DNA from: Cognatishimia sp. 1_MG-2023
GTDB lineage: Bacteria; Pseudomonadota; Alphaproteobacteria; Rhodobacterales; Rhodobacteraceae
Reading direction: 5' to 3'
Length of the DNA: 64,000 nucleotides
Assembly: GCF_030548175.1 (NCBI RefSeq)
Contig: NZ_JAUORX010000012.1
Location: forward strand, 1 to 64,000
Shown here piece after piece: positions 9,505-18,978 of this stretch. The notes under the pieces are model-generated. The model was not told the DNA's origin, did no database searches, and saw only the letters and a program-made list of their open reading frames with translations. Within the stretch, counting starts at the first letter, position 1, and each line of letters begins with the position of its first letter. Position numbers and translations under genes: made by a program.

Positions 9505-9516
9505 GAAGTCGGCTAT

Positions 9517-11148
9517 TTAGGCGTCGTCACGCCACAGAGTTGGCGCGCATTCAGATCCGCCAAAGTTGTTGATTGGCACATGAGCCAAACCTTTGACGTA
9601 AGACGCATTCGCATCCACATAGTTGCGGTGTGCTGGAGCAACACAGCCGTTTTCGTTGTGAATTTTTTCTTGCAGAGTGCAGTACATTTCTTTGCGTTTC
9701 GCAGGATCCGTTACGCCGCGCACTTCAACAAGAATTTTGTCGAACTCTGGGTCTTGATGGAATGTTTCGTTCCATGCTGCGTCAGATTTAAACGCAAGTG
9801 ACATCATGATGTTTGCTGTCGGACGCATGTTCCAGCTTTGCGCACTGATTGGGGCTTTCATCCAAACGGTGCTGAACCAGCCATCGGTTGTGACCTTTTG
9901 TACGTCGATGTTCATACCGATTTTCTTGGCTTCACGTTGCAAGAATAGACACTGTTCAACGCAGCCTGGCCCAATTTCGGACGCAACGATTGGAATCGTT
10001 GTGCTGCCGATGCCGGATTTCTTAAAGTGATAGGCCGCTTTGTCTGGGTCCAATTCGCGTTGTGGTATATCAGGGCAATGGTCAAAATATGCCGGGCCGA
10101 TTGGATGGTCGTTGCCCAATGAGCCTTCGCCTTTGAAGACACCTTTGACGATACGTTCACGATCCATCAGGTGTTTCATTGCCATGATCATGTCGCGGTT
10201 GTTGGATTCTGCAAGATCCATGCGGCAGGCTAAGTTGATATAGGCACCAGATTTGACAGACCAAACTTCTTTGCCAGCTGCGGCTTGGACTTTGGCGATT
10301 GCTTTAGGTGGCAGATTGGCCATGACGTCCACATCGCCGTTTAGAAACGCGTTTAGACGCGCAACAGAGTCGCCGATGCCAAAGTGCTCGATCTCATCCA
10401 GATAGGCACCATCGGTCCAATAGTTTTCATTGCGGACACCGATTGTGCGTACGCCTGGCGTAAATTCAGCCACTTTATAAGGACCGGTACCGACTGGGTT
10501 AGAGAAGTCGGTTGCGCCGTCTTGGACGATTTTAAAGTGGAACGTTCCCAAAGCGATCGGAAGGTCGGCATTGGGTGAGCTTAGGACCGCCTTGACTTCG
10601 TAGTCGTTTACTTTGACCCACTCAGACACCATATCAACCAGCGATTTTGCTTTTGAAACGGTGTTTTCGCCGAGGTGACGGTTCATAGAATAGATGACGT
10701 CATCTGCAGTAAGCGTTTTGCCATCGTGGAATTCGACACCGCGGCGGATTTTGAATGTCCATTCGGTTGCGTCGGCGTTGGAAATGACTTCTTCGGCCAG
10801 TTCTGGTTCGTAGCTTAGGTCGTTCGTTAGGCGCGTCAGAGAGCCAAAGAACATACGGCCACGGAAATAGTCGTTGGAAGATGCGTAAAGCGCTGGGTCA
10901 AGGGTATCTGCAGGACCATGTTGGTCGTCTGCAATGACCAGCCGTCCGCCTTTTTTCGGGGTATTGGCCCAGGCCGCTGTGGCTGATCCAAAAACGGATC
11001 CGGATGCGATAGCGGTTGCGCCAAGACCCATCATCCATGACATGACGTCTCGCCGTGTTGCCCCTTTGGACACCATGCCGAGTGCTTTTTGGCGATCTTC
11101 GAGGCTCATGCTCTCAAAGTCGGGTTCGTTGAGTTTGTATTTAGTCAT
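9517..11148 (-). CDS. Peptide-type ABC substrate-binding protein (SBP family 5)
   Basis: 543-residue periplasmic binding protein of the DppA/OppA family. The N-terminus has a Tat-like signal: a long leader, twin arginine in TRRDVMSWM near residue 32, a hydrophobic stretch and a likely cleavage after ATAAWA. Mature family features include GGRLVIADD and the hydrophobic-rich DGKTLTADDVIYSMNRH segment (WTFKIRRGVEFHDG before it). The start has a perfect AAGGAG site. It is the first gene of the block running to 5333. Ligands of the family are di/oligopeptides, opines or nickel chelates; the sequence alone does not decide. Confidence 0.92.
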   Translation of the reverse strand: MTKYKLNEPDFESMSLEDRQKALGMVSKGATRRDVMSWMMGLGATAIASGSVFGSATAAWANTPKKGGRLVIADDQHGPADTLDPALYASSNDYFRGRMFFGSLTRLTNDLSYEPELAEEVISNADATEWTFKIRRGVEFHDGKTLTADDVIYSMNRHLGENTVSKAKSLVDMVSEWVKVNDYEVKAVLSSPNADLPIALGTFHFKIVQDGATDFSNPVGTGPYKVAEFTPGVRTIGVRNENYWTDGAYLDEIEHFGIGDSVARLNAFLNGDVDVMANLPPKAIAKVQAAAGKEVWSVKSGAYINLACRMDLAESNNRDMIMAMKHLMDRERIVKGVFKGEGSLGNDHPIGPAYFDHCPDIPQRELDPDKAAYHFKKSGIGSTTIPIVASEIGPGCVEQCLFLQREAKKIGMNIDVQKVTTDGWFSTVWMKAPISAQSWNMRPTANIMMSLAFKSDAAWNETFHQDPEFDKILVEVRGVTDPAKRKEMYCTLQEKIHNENGCVAPAHRNYVDANASYVKGLAHVPINNFGGSECAPTLWRDDA

Positions 11149-11200
11149 TTTACTCTCCTTGTTGGTTCAGCGGCTTGGGCCGCTTTTGTTATGAGTTGGG

Positions 11201-12850
11201 TTAGTTTCCGGCTGCCTGCATTTTCGCATTTGCGATGACTTCTTCGAGCCATCCCAAACGCATCTCTGGGACCGATGACAAAAGCAGATCGGTGTAATCA
11301 TCGAAGGGAGGGGTGAGGACTTGGGATTTCGGGCCGTAGCGCACGATTTTTCCCTTGTGCATCACGGCGATTTTGTCAGCGATAGCGCGCACAGTTGCTA
11401 AGTCATGTGTGATAAACAGATAGGCCACGTTTTCTTGGGCCTGAAGGTCAAGCAAGAGACGCAGGATACCATCTGCGACCAATGGATCGAGTGCGGAAGT
11501 GACCTCGTCACATATGATTAATTTGGGCTTTGCGGCTAACGCTCGGGCGATGCAGACACGTTGCTTTTGCCCACCTGATAGTTCAGCAGGATACCGATCC
11601 TCGAAACCGCGGCCCATTTCGATTTGATCGAGCAATTCGCGAATGCGGGCTTTACGTGCGCTGCCGCGTAGTCCGAAGTAAAAGGTTAGTGGTCGCCCAA
11701 TAATCTGGCCGACGGTTTGCCGCGGGTTCATCGCAACATCCGCCATTTGAAAGATCATTTGGAGATCACGTAATTCATCTTTGCTGCGATCTTGCATCGC
11801 AGGGGGAAGAGGCTGGTCATTGAAACTGATCTGACCTGCAATGGGGGGCAATAATCCGGTGATTGCGCGGGCGAGTGTCGATTTTCCAGAGCCGCTTTCG
11901 CCAACAACCGCTAATGTATGGCCGGCCTCAAGCGTGACAGAGATGTCTTTTAACACGTTAATGGGTACTGATTTATAACGCGCAGTGACGTTCTCGATCT
12001 TGAGGATCGGGGTCCCGTTTTCTTGTTTTTCCGAGTGCAATTCGGAACGGATGTTAACCAAATCTTGCGTATATGCTTGGGCAGGGGCGGTGATGATTTG
12101 CGACGTTGCGCCGTACTCCACCATTTTGCCGTGACGCAGCACCATGATGTCATCGCTGACCTGAGCCACAACTGCCAGGTCGTGCGTGATATAAAGCGCG
12201 GCGACACCGGTTTCACGGATTGCTTCCTTGATGGCTTTCAGCACGTCGATTTGAGTGGTTACATCTAAGGCTGTTGTTGGTTCGTCAAAGACCACCAAAG
12301 AAGGCTTAGGGCAAAGGGCCATCGCCGTCATGACGCGTTGCAATTGGCCACCAGAAACTTGATGTGGGTAGCGGTCACCAATGGTTTCAGGTGAGGGCAG
12401 GCCGAGTTTTCGAAAGAGCTCGATCGCACGGGTCTTGGCTTCGTTTTTGGAAAGAATACCGTGGCGCAGGGTTGCTTCGATGACCTGGTCCATCAAACGC
12501 TTGCTTGGATTGAAAGAGGCTGCGGCAGACTGCGAAACATAGGTGACATCTTGTCCCCGAAGGGAGCGCAGTTGGCTTTGAGAATCCTTTAGAATGTCAC
12601 GACCATTCACTAAGATTTCGCCGCCCGTTATACGCACGCCACCTCGGCCAAAGGCCATCGAGGTCAAACCAATCGTAGACTTTCCGGCGCCGGACTCGCC
12701 GATTAGGCCTAGAACTTTGCCCCTTTGCACCGTGAAAGACACGTCCTCAACAATGGTGATGTCTTTTGGTTTTTCACCGGGCGGATAGCTGGTCGCCTGA
12801 ATTTTCAGGTTCTTGACGGACAATACTGGTGTCGTTGTTTGATCAAGCAC
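11201..12850 (-). CDS. Second peptide-type ABC ATPase, two fused domains
   Basis: 549 residues from a GTG at 12850; a GTG three bases earlier is possible, but the AAGGAGG site is then only two bases away. The ribosome site lies inside the end of the permease gene, which this gene overlaps. Two complete nucleotide-binding domains: Walker A GESGAGKST with VSGGQLQR and VVFDEPTTALD, then GESGSGKST with LSGGQKQRVCIARAL and IICDEVTSALD. Same architecture as the ATPase at 5704-7557 but lacking the long C-terminal Cys-rich extension. It serves the permeases at 12843-14638. Confidence 0.92.
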   Translation of the reverse strand: MLDQTTTPVLSVKNLKIQATSYPPGEKPKDITIVEDVSFTVQRGKVLGLIGESGAGKSTIGLTSMAFGRGGVRITGGEILVNGRDILKDSQSQLRSLRGQDVTYVSQSAAASFNPSKRLMDQVIEATLRHGILSKNEAKTRAIELFRKLGLPSPETIGDRYPHQVSGGQLQRVMTAMALCPKPSLVVFDEPTTALDVTTQIDVLKAIKEAIRETGVAALYITHDLAVVAQVSDDIMVLRHGKMVEYGATSQIITAPAQAYTQDLVNIRSELHSEKQENGTPILKIENVTARYKSVPINVLKDISVTLEAGHTLAVVGESGSGKSTLARAITGLLPPIAGQISFNDQPLPPAMQDRSKDELRDLQMIFQMADVAMNPRQTVGQIIGRPLTFYFGLRGSARKARIRELLDQIEMGRGFEDRYPAELSGGQKQRVCIARALAAKPKLIICDEVTSALDPLVADGILRLLLDLQAQENVAYLFITHDLATVRAIADKIAVMHKGKIVRYGPKSQVLTPPFDDYTDLLLSSVPEMRLGWLEEVIANAKMQAAGN

Positions 12851-13661
12851 CACGACCTCCTTTCAAGCTGGAAGTGCGATTGAGCGCCCAATCTGCGACC
12901 AGATTTACGGAAATGGCCAAGACGGCTATGGCGATGGTTGGCATCAACGCAGCTGAGATACCGTAGACAAGTCCATCTTTGTTTTCTTTGACGATTCCAC
13001 CCCAATCTGCGGCTGGGGGCTGAACACCTAAGCCTAAGAATGACAGCGTGGAAATAAAGAGAACGGCAAAGATGAAACGCAGGCCAAGCTCGGCGATTAA
13101 CAGTGATAATGCGTTTGGAAGGATTTCGCGGAAAACGATCCAAACAGTGCCTTCTCCTCTAAGTCTCGCTGCTTCGACATAATCCATAACGGTGATGTCT
13201 ACTGCGACAGCGCGAGACAGGCGGAAGACTCTGGTTGAATCAAGTAAACCCATGACAACGATGAGCACGACGATTGTGGTTGGCATCACCGAAAGGATCA
13301 CAAGGGCTAAGATCAAAGGCGGGATAGACATCACTAAATCGACGAAACGAGATAGGATTTGATCAAACCAACCGCCGACCACTGCAGCTGTAAAGCCCAA
13401 TATAGAGCCTGTTAAAAAGCTAACGGCCGTCGCGGCGGCGGCGACGAGGATTGTCGTGCGTCCTCCGTAGATCATACGGCTTAACAGATCTCGCCCGATG
13501 GAATCTGTTCCTAACAGAAACTCTGATGATGAAGGCTCCCATGCGTCACCTACAATTTCGGCAAGGCCATAGGGCGCTAAAACGTTGGCAAAGATTGCCG
13601 CTAGTATGAACAGGCTTGTGATGATCATGCCAACAAGCGTGGCAAAGGACGGTCGGGTCAT
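12843..13661 (-). CDS. Second peptide-type permease, DppC type
   Basis: 272 residues from the ATG at 13661, which overlaps the upstream permease stop as ATGA exactly as in the neighbouring system. DppC-like with an EAA loop (YVEAARLRGEGT) and the GVQPPAADWGGI motif near the C-terminus. It is shorter at the N-terminus than its paralogue at 7559-8491, which carries about 35 extra cytoplasmic residues. The last codons carry the ribosome site of the ATPase gene. Confidence 0.91.
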   Translation of the reverse strand: MTRPSFATLVGMIITSLFILAAIFANVLAPYGLAEIVGDAWEPSSSEFLLGTDSIGRDLLSRMIYGGRTTILVAAAATAVSFLTGSILGFTAAVVGGWFDQILSRFVDLVMSIPPLILALVILSVMPTTIVVLIVVMGLLDSTRVFRLSRAVAVDITVMDYVEAARLRGEGTVWIVFREILPNALSLLIAELGLRFIFAVLFISTLSFLGLGVQPPAADWGGIVKENKDGLVYGISAALMPTIAIAVLAISVNLVADWALNRTSSLKGGRGA

Positions 13662-14638
13662 TTTGGATGCCTTAACTTGGGATTTGCAAGGATCGAAATG
13701 ACGTCGGCAATAATGTTGACGCCAATATAGACAGCTGCAAAAACAAGCCCGCAAGCTTGTACAACCGGCACATCACGCTTGGACACGTGGTCAACCAAAT
13801 ATTGGCCCATACCGGGATAGACAAAGACCACCTCGACAACGACTACGCCAACGACGAGATAGGCCAAATTCAGCATGACTACATTCACCACAGGTGCGAT
13901 TGCGTTAGGCACTGCGTGTTTGGTGATAACGGCAAGGGGCGACATCCCTTTTAGAACCGCCGTTTCGATATAGGCGGATTCCATGACATTTAGGATTGCC
14001 GCGCGGGTCATGCGCATCATATGCGCAAGCACGACCATCACCAAAACCATGACTGGTAGCGCGATGGTATTCAGTTTTTGGGCAAGGGACATTCCGTCAA
14101 ACATCAGGGAAACAGGTGAGAACAGCTGTAGTTTCACGGTCAGTAGATAAGTCAGAATATAGCCGATCACGAACTCTGGCAGTGAAATGGTGGCCAGTGT
14201 CACACCTGAGATCAATTTATCGGGCCAACGATCACAGTAGCGCACAGCGATTAAGCCTAAGCCAATCGCAAGAGGAACCGCGATAATGGCAGCCCAAAAG
14301 GCCAAGAATAATGTGTTATACAACCGACCTGAAATGGCCGTTGCAATATCTTTTTGAGTTGTCAGTGACGTGCCGAGATCGCCGTGTAAGATGCCCCAAA
14401 GCCAGCTTAGATAACGAGACAAAGCTGGTTCGTTTAGGCCCATTTCCAAACGAAGGTTTGCGACTGCTTGCGGGGTTGCCGCCTGACCAAGAATGGCTTG
14501 GGCAACGTCACCGGGCAGCATCTCTGTGCCAACAAAAATCAGAATCGAAACTGCAAAAAGCAGCAACATTCCGATAGTAAGCCGTTGCGAAATTAGTAGA
14601 ACAACAGGGTGCATAAACACGCTTTCTGCATGTGACAT
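13658..14638 (-). CDS. Second peptide-type permease, DppB type
   Basis: 326 residues from the ATG at 14638, which has an AGGG site upstream; the earlier ATG at 14653 is rejected because it lies inside the stem of a hairpin. DppB-type membrane protein with TEMLPGDVAQAILGQ near residue 40 and a docking loop ETAVLKGMSPLAV, matching the paralogue at 8488-9456. It lies 66 bases after its binding-protein gene. Confidence 0.91.
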   Translation of the reverse strand: MSHAESVFMHPVVLLISQRLTIGMLLLFAVSILIFVGTEMLPGDVAQAILGQAATPQAVANLRLEMGLNEPALSRYLSWLWGILHGDLGTSLTTQKDIATAISGRLYNTLFLAFWAAIIAVPLAIGLGLIAVRYCDRWPDKLISGVTLATISLPEFVIGYILTYLLTVKLQLFSPVSLMFDGMSLAQKLNTIALPVMVLVMVVLAHMMRMTRAAILNVMESAYIETAVLKGMSPLAVITKHAVPNAIAPVVNVVMLNLAYLVVGVVVVEVVFVYPGMGQYLVDHVSKRDVPVVQACGLVFAAVYIGVNIIADVISILANPKLRHPK

Positions 14639-14649
14639 GTGACCGCCCT

Positions 14650-14685
14650 GCATTCAGCCAGTCCACGAGTGAAGAGGCTGAATGC
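14650..14685 (-). promoter_or_regulatory. Hairpin after binding-protein gene
   Basis: Perfect 10-bp arms GCATTCAGCC (14650-14659) and GGCTGAATGC (14676-14685) with a 16-base loop, located between the binding-protein stop and the permease start. No T-run follows on the minus strand, so a stabilising or attenuating role fits better than full termination. Confidence 0.6.
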
Positions 14686-14704
14686 ATGATTTGAGCCGAT
14701 TAAA

Positions 14705-16291
14705 TTAGGCCATCCAAGTTTTGAGTGGGGCGTAACCAGCCATCAGTTCAAAGTTTGGATCTGGCTCCCAACCCGCGATGGCATCGGTATGCGCGTCGAT
14801 CAGATCGTTGAACATCGGAACAACGGCCCCGCCTTCTTCCCACAACAGATGAGCGATTTTTGAATAAAGCTCTGCGCGTTTTTCTTGGTCCAACTCGGCA
14901 CGCGCTTGGACGATAAGTGCGTCAAATTCTTCGTTGTAGAAATGTGTGTCGTTCCAAGCACTAGAGGATGTGTAAGCTGTGGAATACATTTGATCCTGGA
15001 CAGGACGGCCACTCCAGTAGTTGGCGCAGAATGGCATTTTCTGCCATACGTTGTCCCAATAACCATCATCCGGAACCTTTTTAACGGTCAGTGGAATGCC
15101 TGCTTGCTGACAGGTTTGCTGCCAAAGCGCGGCGGCATCTGTTGCACCAGGGAAGGCGGCTTCGGCTACGATTAGCTCGATAGGGCTGCCATCATGGCCA
15201 GATTTTTTGTAATGTTCGGCTGCTTTTTCTAGATCAAAGTCGCGCTGTGGCAACGACTCATCAAACAACGGGTAAGCCGCGTTAATCGGAATATCGTTAC
15301 CGACGCTGCCATAGCCGTTCAGAATTTTCTCGACCATTTCTTGGCGGTTGATCGCATATTTCAACGCCAGACGCAGATCTTTATTATCAAAGGGTGCTGT
15401 GTCTACGAGCATCACGAATTCATAGTGTGCCCGACCGGATGTATTGCGCACGGTTACGTTTGGCGATCTGCCCAATAGGTCCGCAACTTTAGGAGAGACC
15501 CTGTTGATCATATGCACTTGACCAGCTTGCAACGCAGAGTTCCGCGCGGTGGCGTCGTTGATCACAATCATTTCGATGCTGTCATAGTGACCGCGTGTTG
15601 TGTCCCAGTAGTCTGCATTCTTTTCAAAGACGTAACGCACGCCCGGGTCAGATGACACGACCTTGTAGGCGCCAGTGCCGACACCTGCGGCTGGTGCATC
15701 AAAGCCACCGTTCGGTTGGATCAATAGGTTGTAGCCTGACAATAGGAACGGCAAATCGGCATTGCCGCTTTCTAGTGTAAAGATGACGTTCTGACCGTCG
15801 GCGACGATGCTAGAGATGCCTTTGAGGCTGCCCAATGCGCCTGATTTTGAATTTTCATCAGAATGGCGTTTGAAAGTGGCAATCACGTCTTCAACGGTCA
15901 TTTCCGAACCGTCATGGAACTTTACACCTTCGCGAATTTTGAAAGTCCAAACCGTGGCGTCTGGATTCGATGAATGTGTTTCGGCAATACGGTTTTCGAT
16001 CTGACCGTCTGGCGTAACTCCCAACAAGGAGTCGCCCCAAAGTCGGGTGGCCATAAACTGCGCAGAGTTGTCTGCCAATGCTGGGTCCAGCGTATCAGTG
16101 GTTTCACCACCGCCAATACCTAGCTTAAGTACACCACCCTTTTTGGGTTCCTGTGCGAAGGCAGCGGTGCTGGAAATAGATGTTCCAACTGCGACGGCAG
16201 CCCCGAATGCGGCTGTCCCACCAAGAAAACCACGGCGCGTAAATTCTCCGCTGTCGATGGCATCCAACAGTTTTGCGAGATTGTCTTTCAT
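14705..16291 (-). CDS. Second peptide-type ABC substrate-binding protein (SBP family 5)
   Basis: 528 residues from the ATG at 16291, preceded by GGGGA at good spacing; the ATG four codons earlier has no ribosome site. The signal peptide is Tat-like (TRRGFLGGTAAFG around residue 20, cleavage near AFA). The mature part matches SBP family 5: GGVLKLGIGGG, then WTFKIREGVKFHDGSEMT, a segment nearly identical in layout to the neighbour at 9517-11148. It heads the second importer operon, which runs into the first one with only about 50 bases between the ATPase stop and the next binding-protein start. Confidence 0.92.
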   Translation of the reverse strand: MKDNLAKLLDAIDSGEFTRRGFLGGTAAFGAAVAVGTSISSTAAFAQEPKKGGVLKLGIGGGETTDTLDPALADNSAQFMATRLWGDSLLGVTPDGQIENRIAETHSSNPDATVWTFKIREGVKFHDGSEMTVEDVIATFKRHSDENSKSGALGSLKGISSIVADGQNVIFTLESGNADLPFLLSGYNLLIQPNGGFDAPAAGVGTGAYKVVSSDPGVRYVFEKNADYWDTTRGHYDSIEMIVINDATARNSALQAGQVHMINRVSPKVADLLGRSPNVTVRNTSGRAHYEFVMLVDTAPFDNKDLRLALKYAINRQEMVEKILNGYGSVGNDIPINAAYPLFDESLPQRDFDLEKAAEHYKKSGHDGSPIELIVAEAAFPGATDAAALWQQTCQQAGIPLTVKKVPDDGYWDNVWQKMPFCANYWSGRPVQDQMYSTAYTSSSAWNDTHFYNEEFDALIVQARAELDQEKRAELYSKIAHLLWEEGGAVVPMFNDLIDAHTDAIAGWEPDPNFELMAGYAPLKTWMA

Positions 16292-16619
16292 GAAGTTCCC
16301 CATTTTTGTTGATGGCCAACGTCTGTTTCGAAGTCGGCTCTTTTGTCCTCGAAGCGTTTCTGAGCTGCTGAAGCCACGCTTCGGCGCGTTGTTAGAACTG
16401 CTTCCAGCTTTGATTGATGCTATGGCTTTCAGTGGATTTGCGTTATTTCCTTAAAGCGTTGCTCAGCGTTCGTTTTTGGCACCGCTTGAACAATTCCCCT
16501 GTGAAATAAGGTTTTTTGTGCAAGAAAAACGTAAAAAATCTGCCCGTACAGACGGTCAGTGAAGCGCTTTGGCACGCAAGGTTTCTGTAATGTTGAGCCT
16601 GAAATCTAGGTCACAGCTT
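16292..16619 (-). promoter_or_regulatory. Promoter gap with inverted repeat
   Basis: 328 bases without a gene, upstream of the minus-strand transporter operons. At 16540-16559 there is an interrupted inverted repeat: CTG-n-CCGT, four bases, ACGG-n-CAG, beside an A/T-rich run at about 16510-16538. This could be an operator and promoter for the binding-protein gene. No open frame in it looks like a gene. Confidence 0.35.
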
Positions 16620-17555
16620 TTATGGAACGCGGATCAGAGAGGCGGCCGCCAGATCCTCAAGCGCCATGCCAACCGATTTGAAAACCGTGTATTCGGTATT
16701 TGATTTTCGACCTTTTGAGGAACCTTGGCAGAGATCGGTTAAGGTCGCTGAAATGTGGCTTTCTTGGATGGCACCCTCGGTAAGCGGGGTTGCAAGGTCG
16801 CCTGCTTGTAGCGCGCCAACTGGGTTATCAACAAAGAGATTGGCTTGCGTGATCGCCTTTGTGTCGCTTTCGCGCATGTTGGGTTGAAAGGCACCAATCA
16901 AATCCAGGTGGGTGCCTGGTTTTAGCCATTCTCCGTGAATAATCGGGCGAGTTGATGCGGTCACTGTACTGATGACATCTGCACCTCTACATGCGGTTTG
17001 TAAGTCGGTGGTTGCGGCTGCGGGCAACCCAAGGGCTTGTAAATCTTCGGCAACAGTTTGGGCTTTGCTACTTGTGCGTCCCCATATGTGAATAGAGTCA
17101 TAGGACCGTACTGCGGCATGAGCCGTTGCGACGCTGCGCGCCAGTTGCCCGGTGCCAACGACCAAAAGTCGTTTTGCGTTTTTGCGGGCTAGGTAACTGG
17201 CCGCAAGGGCTGATGCGGCAGCGGTGCGCTGTTCCGTTAATGCGTCACCTTCCATAACAGCGCGCAGCTGTCCTGTTTGACCGTCAAAGCTCAGATAGCC
17301 AGCATTAATGGTCGATAATCCCTGTGATGCATTTTGCGGAAAAAAGGTAACGACTTTTACCCCGATGGCCTGTCCAGGGATCCATGCAGGCATGATTAAG
17401 AGAGAGGCCGTTGATCCATCTGGTTGTTCAATCGTGCAGATTTGTCGCTCGGGGGCCTGAACCTTTGAAGCGGTAAACCAGTCTTTTAATTGCGCGATAA
17501 GGCTTGGCCAATCGAGTTGTTGATTGATTTCTGTGCCATCTAAAAATTGTGTCAC
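16620..17555 (-). CDS. Ornithine cyclodeaminase/mu-crystallin-family reductase
   Basis: 311-residue cytoplasmic protein of the OCD/mu-crystallin family. A Rossmann NAD(P) site is seen near residues 130-140 (LLVVGTGQLARSVA), and the family block HLDLIGAFQPNMRE follows near residue 225. Relatives include ornithine cyclodeaminase, delta1-pyrroline-2-carboxylate reductase and other imine reductases. It is distant from the other family member in this window (19810-20850), so it is more likely an imine reductase than a second true ornithine cyclodeaminase. It is separated by about 215 bases, including a hairpin, from the arginine block upstream. Confidence 0.82.
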   Translation of the reverse strand: MTQFLDGTEINQQLDWPSLIAQLKDWFTASKVQAPERQICTIEQPDGSTASLLIMPAWIPGQAIGVKVVTFFPQNASQGLSTINAGYLSFDGQTGQLRAVMEGDALTEQRTAAASALAASYLARKNAKRLLVVGTGQLARSVATAHAAVRSYDSIHIWGRTSSKAQTVAEDLQALGLPAAATTDLQTACRGADVISTVTASTRPIIHGEWLKPGTHLDLIGAFQPNMRESDTKAITQANLFVDNPVGALQAGDLATPLTEGAIQESHISATLTDLCQGSSKGRKSNTEYTVFKSVGMALEDLAAASLIRVP

Positions 17556-17720
17556 GGATCGTCCTGTTTGTAAAAGTGACCCGGTGGTGATGGGTCGTTT
17601 ACATATGAGGATAAAGGAGGGTGCCGGTGTGCGTAGCGTTTCAAAAGGGTACGCTGAGATTGTGAAAATGCTTTGATAAATTGTACAAGATAAGGCGAGT
17701 GAGAGCCGTACTTAGTGTCT

Positions 17721-17752
17721 AATCGGCGACCAAGGTTATTGGGTCGCCGATT
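17721..17752 (-). terminator. Hairpin after the M20 hydrolase gene
   Basis: Perfect 11-bp arms AATCGGCGACC (17721-17731) and GGTCGCCGATT (17742-17752), 18 bases beyond the M20 stop on the minus strand. A T-run is lacking, but the position at the end of the arginine block fits a terminator or mRNA end. Confidence 0.6.
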
Positions 17753-17769
17753 GATGTTACATGCCGAGA

Positions 17770-18927
17770 TCAGGTCTTGGCTGGGCCTAAGATATCGCGT
17801 GTGATTTGTTCAAAGATTGAAACGCCGACTGGGATCAGATCATCTGGGAAATCGTAATCCGGATTATGCAAAGCGGCATAGTCTTCTCCTGGACCCATGC
17901 ATAACATTGCGGCTTTTGCGCCCCAGCCAAACACGCCGAAATCTTCGGACGCGCGCATGGGCAAGCCAAAGTCACCGTTTGGGATGCCTAATGTATTCAT
18001 GGCGGTTGTGGCCAGATCTGTAGCTTCGGTATCGTTTATGGAGGCAGCAAAGTCATCAAACACGTCGAATTCCACCGCCAACCCATGTTTCGCGGCGGCT
18101 TCAGTGGCCAACATGCGGGCGTCGGAGGCGATGCCTTCCATCGCTTCATCGTGGGCTGTTCGAAGAGTGGCGTAGATAACACCATCTCCCGGCGCGATGC
18201 CAAATGTTGGTTCACCGACATGCACATGGGTGACGGTGACCAGCCGGAAATCGTTGTCAAGTTTGCCCCCATTGCCCAACGCATCCAGTACGGGAATGAG
18301 TTCGGCCACTGCTTGAGCCGGTGAAATACCATCTTCGGGATCAGCGGCATGGGCGGTTTTACCGGTTAATTTAATGCGTAGCCCTTGTGAGGCGCAGTTT
18401 ATCAATCCTGAACGTGTTGACACATAGGACCACGGACGGCCGGGTTCGATGTGAATGGCAAATGCCCAGTCTGGGCGAATGTCTGCAAAGGCCGGATCGG
18501 CCACAACTGCGCGTGCGCCGCTGCCGTCTTCTTCGGCAGGTTGAAACATTAAAATCACGCGGCCTTTGTTCACGGGAGCGCGTGATAGGATATGACCTAA
18601 GCCCATTAAGAACATCATATGTCCATCATGGCCGCAGAGATGACCCTTACCGTCGATTTCAGATTTCCATGGATTATCGGAAATTTCTTGGATGGGTAGG
18701 GCGTCTAATTCTGCACGAAACAGCACTGTTGGGCCGGCCTCGCCGCTGTCAAATACTGCCGCAACGCCATGACCGCCGAGACCTGTCATGATTTTAGTTG
18801 GGGCAAGAGGTGTTAGCGCGTTGACAATGGTCTTGGCTGTTTCCGCTTCTTCACCAGACACTTCAGGGCGTTTGTGTAATGTACGCCGCAACTCCGTTAG
18901 TGTTGCGATGTCAGAGTTGGTTAGCAT
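17770..18927 (-). CDS. M20-family amidohydrolase (HipO/AbgB-like)
   Basis: 385-residue metal-dependent amidohydrolase of peptidase family M20D. Zinc/manganese ligands are visible in HLCGHDGH near residue 100 and FQPAEEDGSG near residue 132, with the dimerisation-domain motif GKTAHAADPEDG around residue 190. Relatives hydrolyse N-acyl or aminobenzoyl amino acids and indole-acetyl conjugates. It is 51 bases from the arginase gene in the same direction, so the likely substrate is an N-acylated arginine or ornithine type compound that would release the free amino acid for the next enzymes. Confidence 0.85.
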   Translation of the reverse strand: MLTNSDIATLTELRRTLHKRPEVSGEEAETAKTIVNALTPLAPTKIMTGLGGHGVAAVFDSGEAGPTVLFRAELDALPIQEISDNPWKSEIDGKGHLCGHDGHMMFLMGLGHILSRAPVNKGRVILMFQPAEEDGSGARAVVADPAFADIRPDWAFAIHIEPGRPWSYVSTRSGLINCASQGLRIKLTGKTAHAADPEDGISPAQAVAELIPVLDALGNGGKLDNDFRLVTVTHVHVGEPTFGIAPGDGVIYATLRTAHDEAMEGIASDARMLATEAAAKHGLAVEFDVFDDFAASINDTEATDLATTAMNTLGIPNGDFGLPMRASEDFGVFGWGAKAAMLCMGPGEDYAALHNPDYDFPDDLIPVGVSIFEQITRDILGPAKT

Positions 18928-18978
18928 GAAAAGTCCTTTTCAGATATTTGGACCCTAAAGATAGGAGCTGGAATGGAA

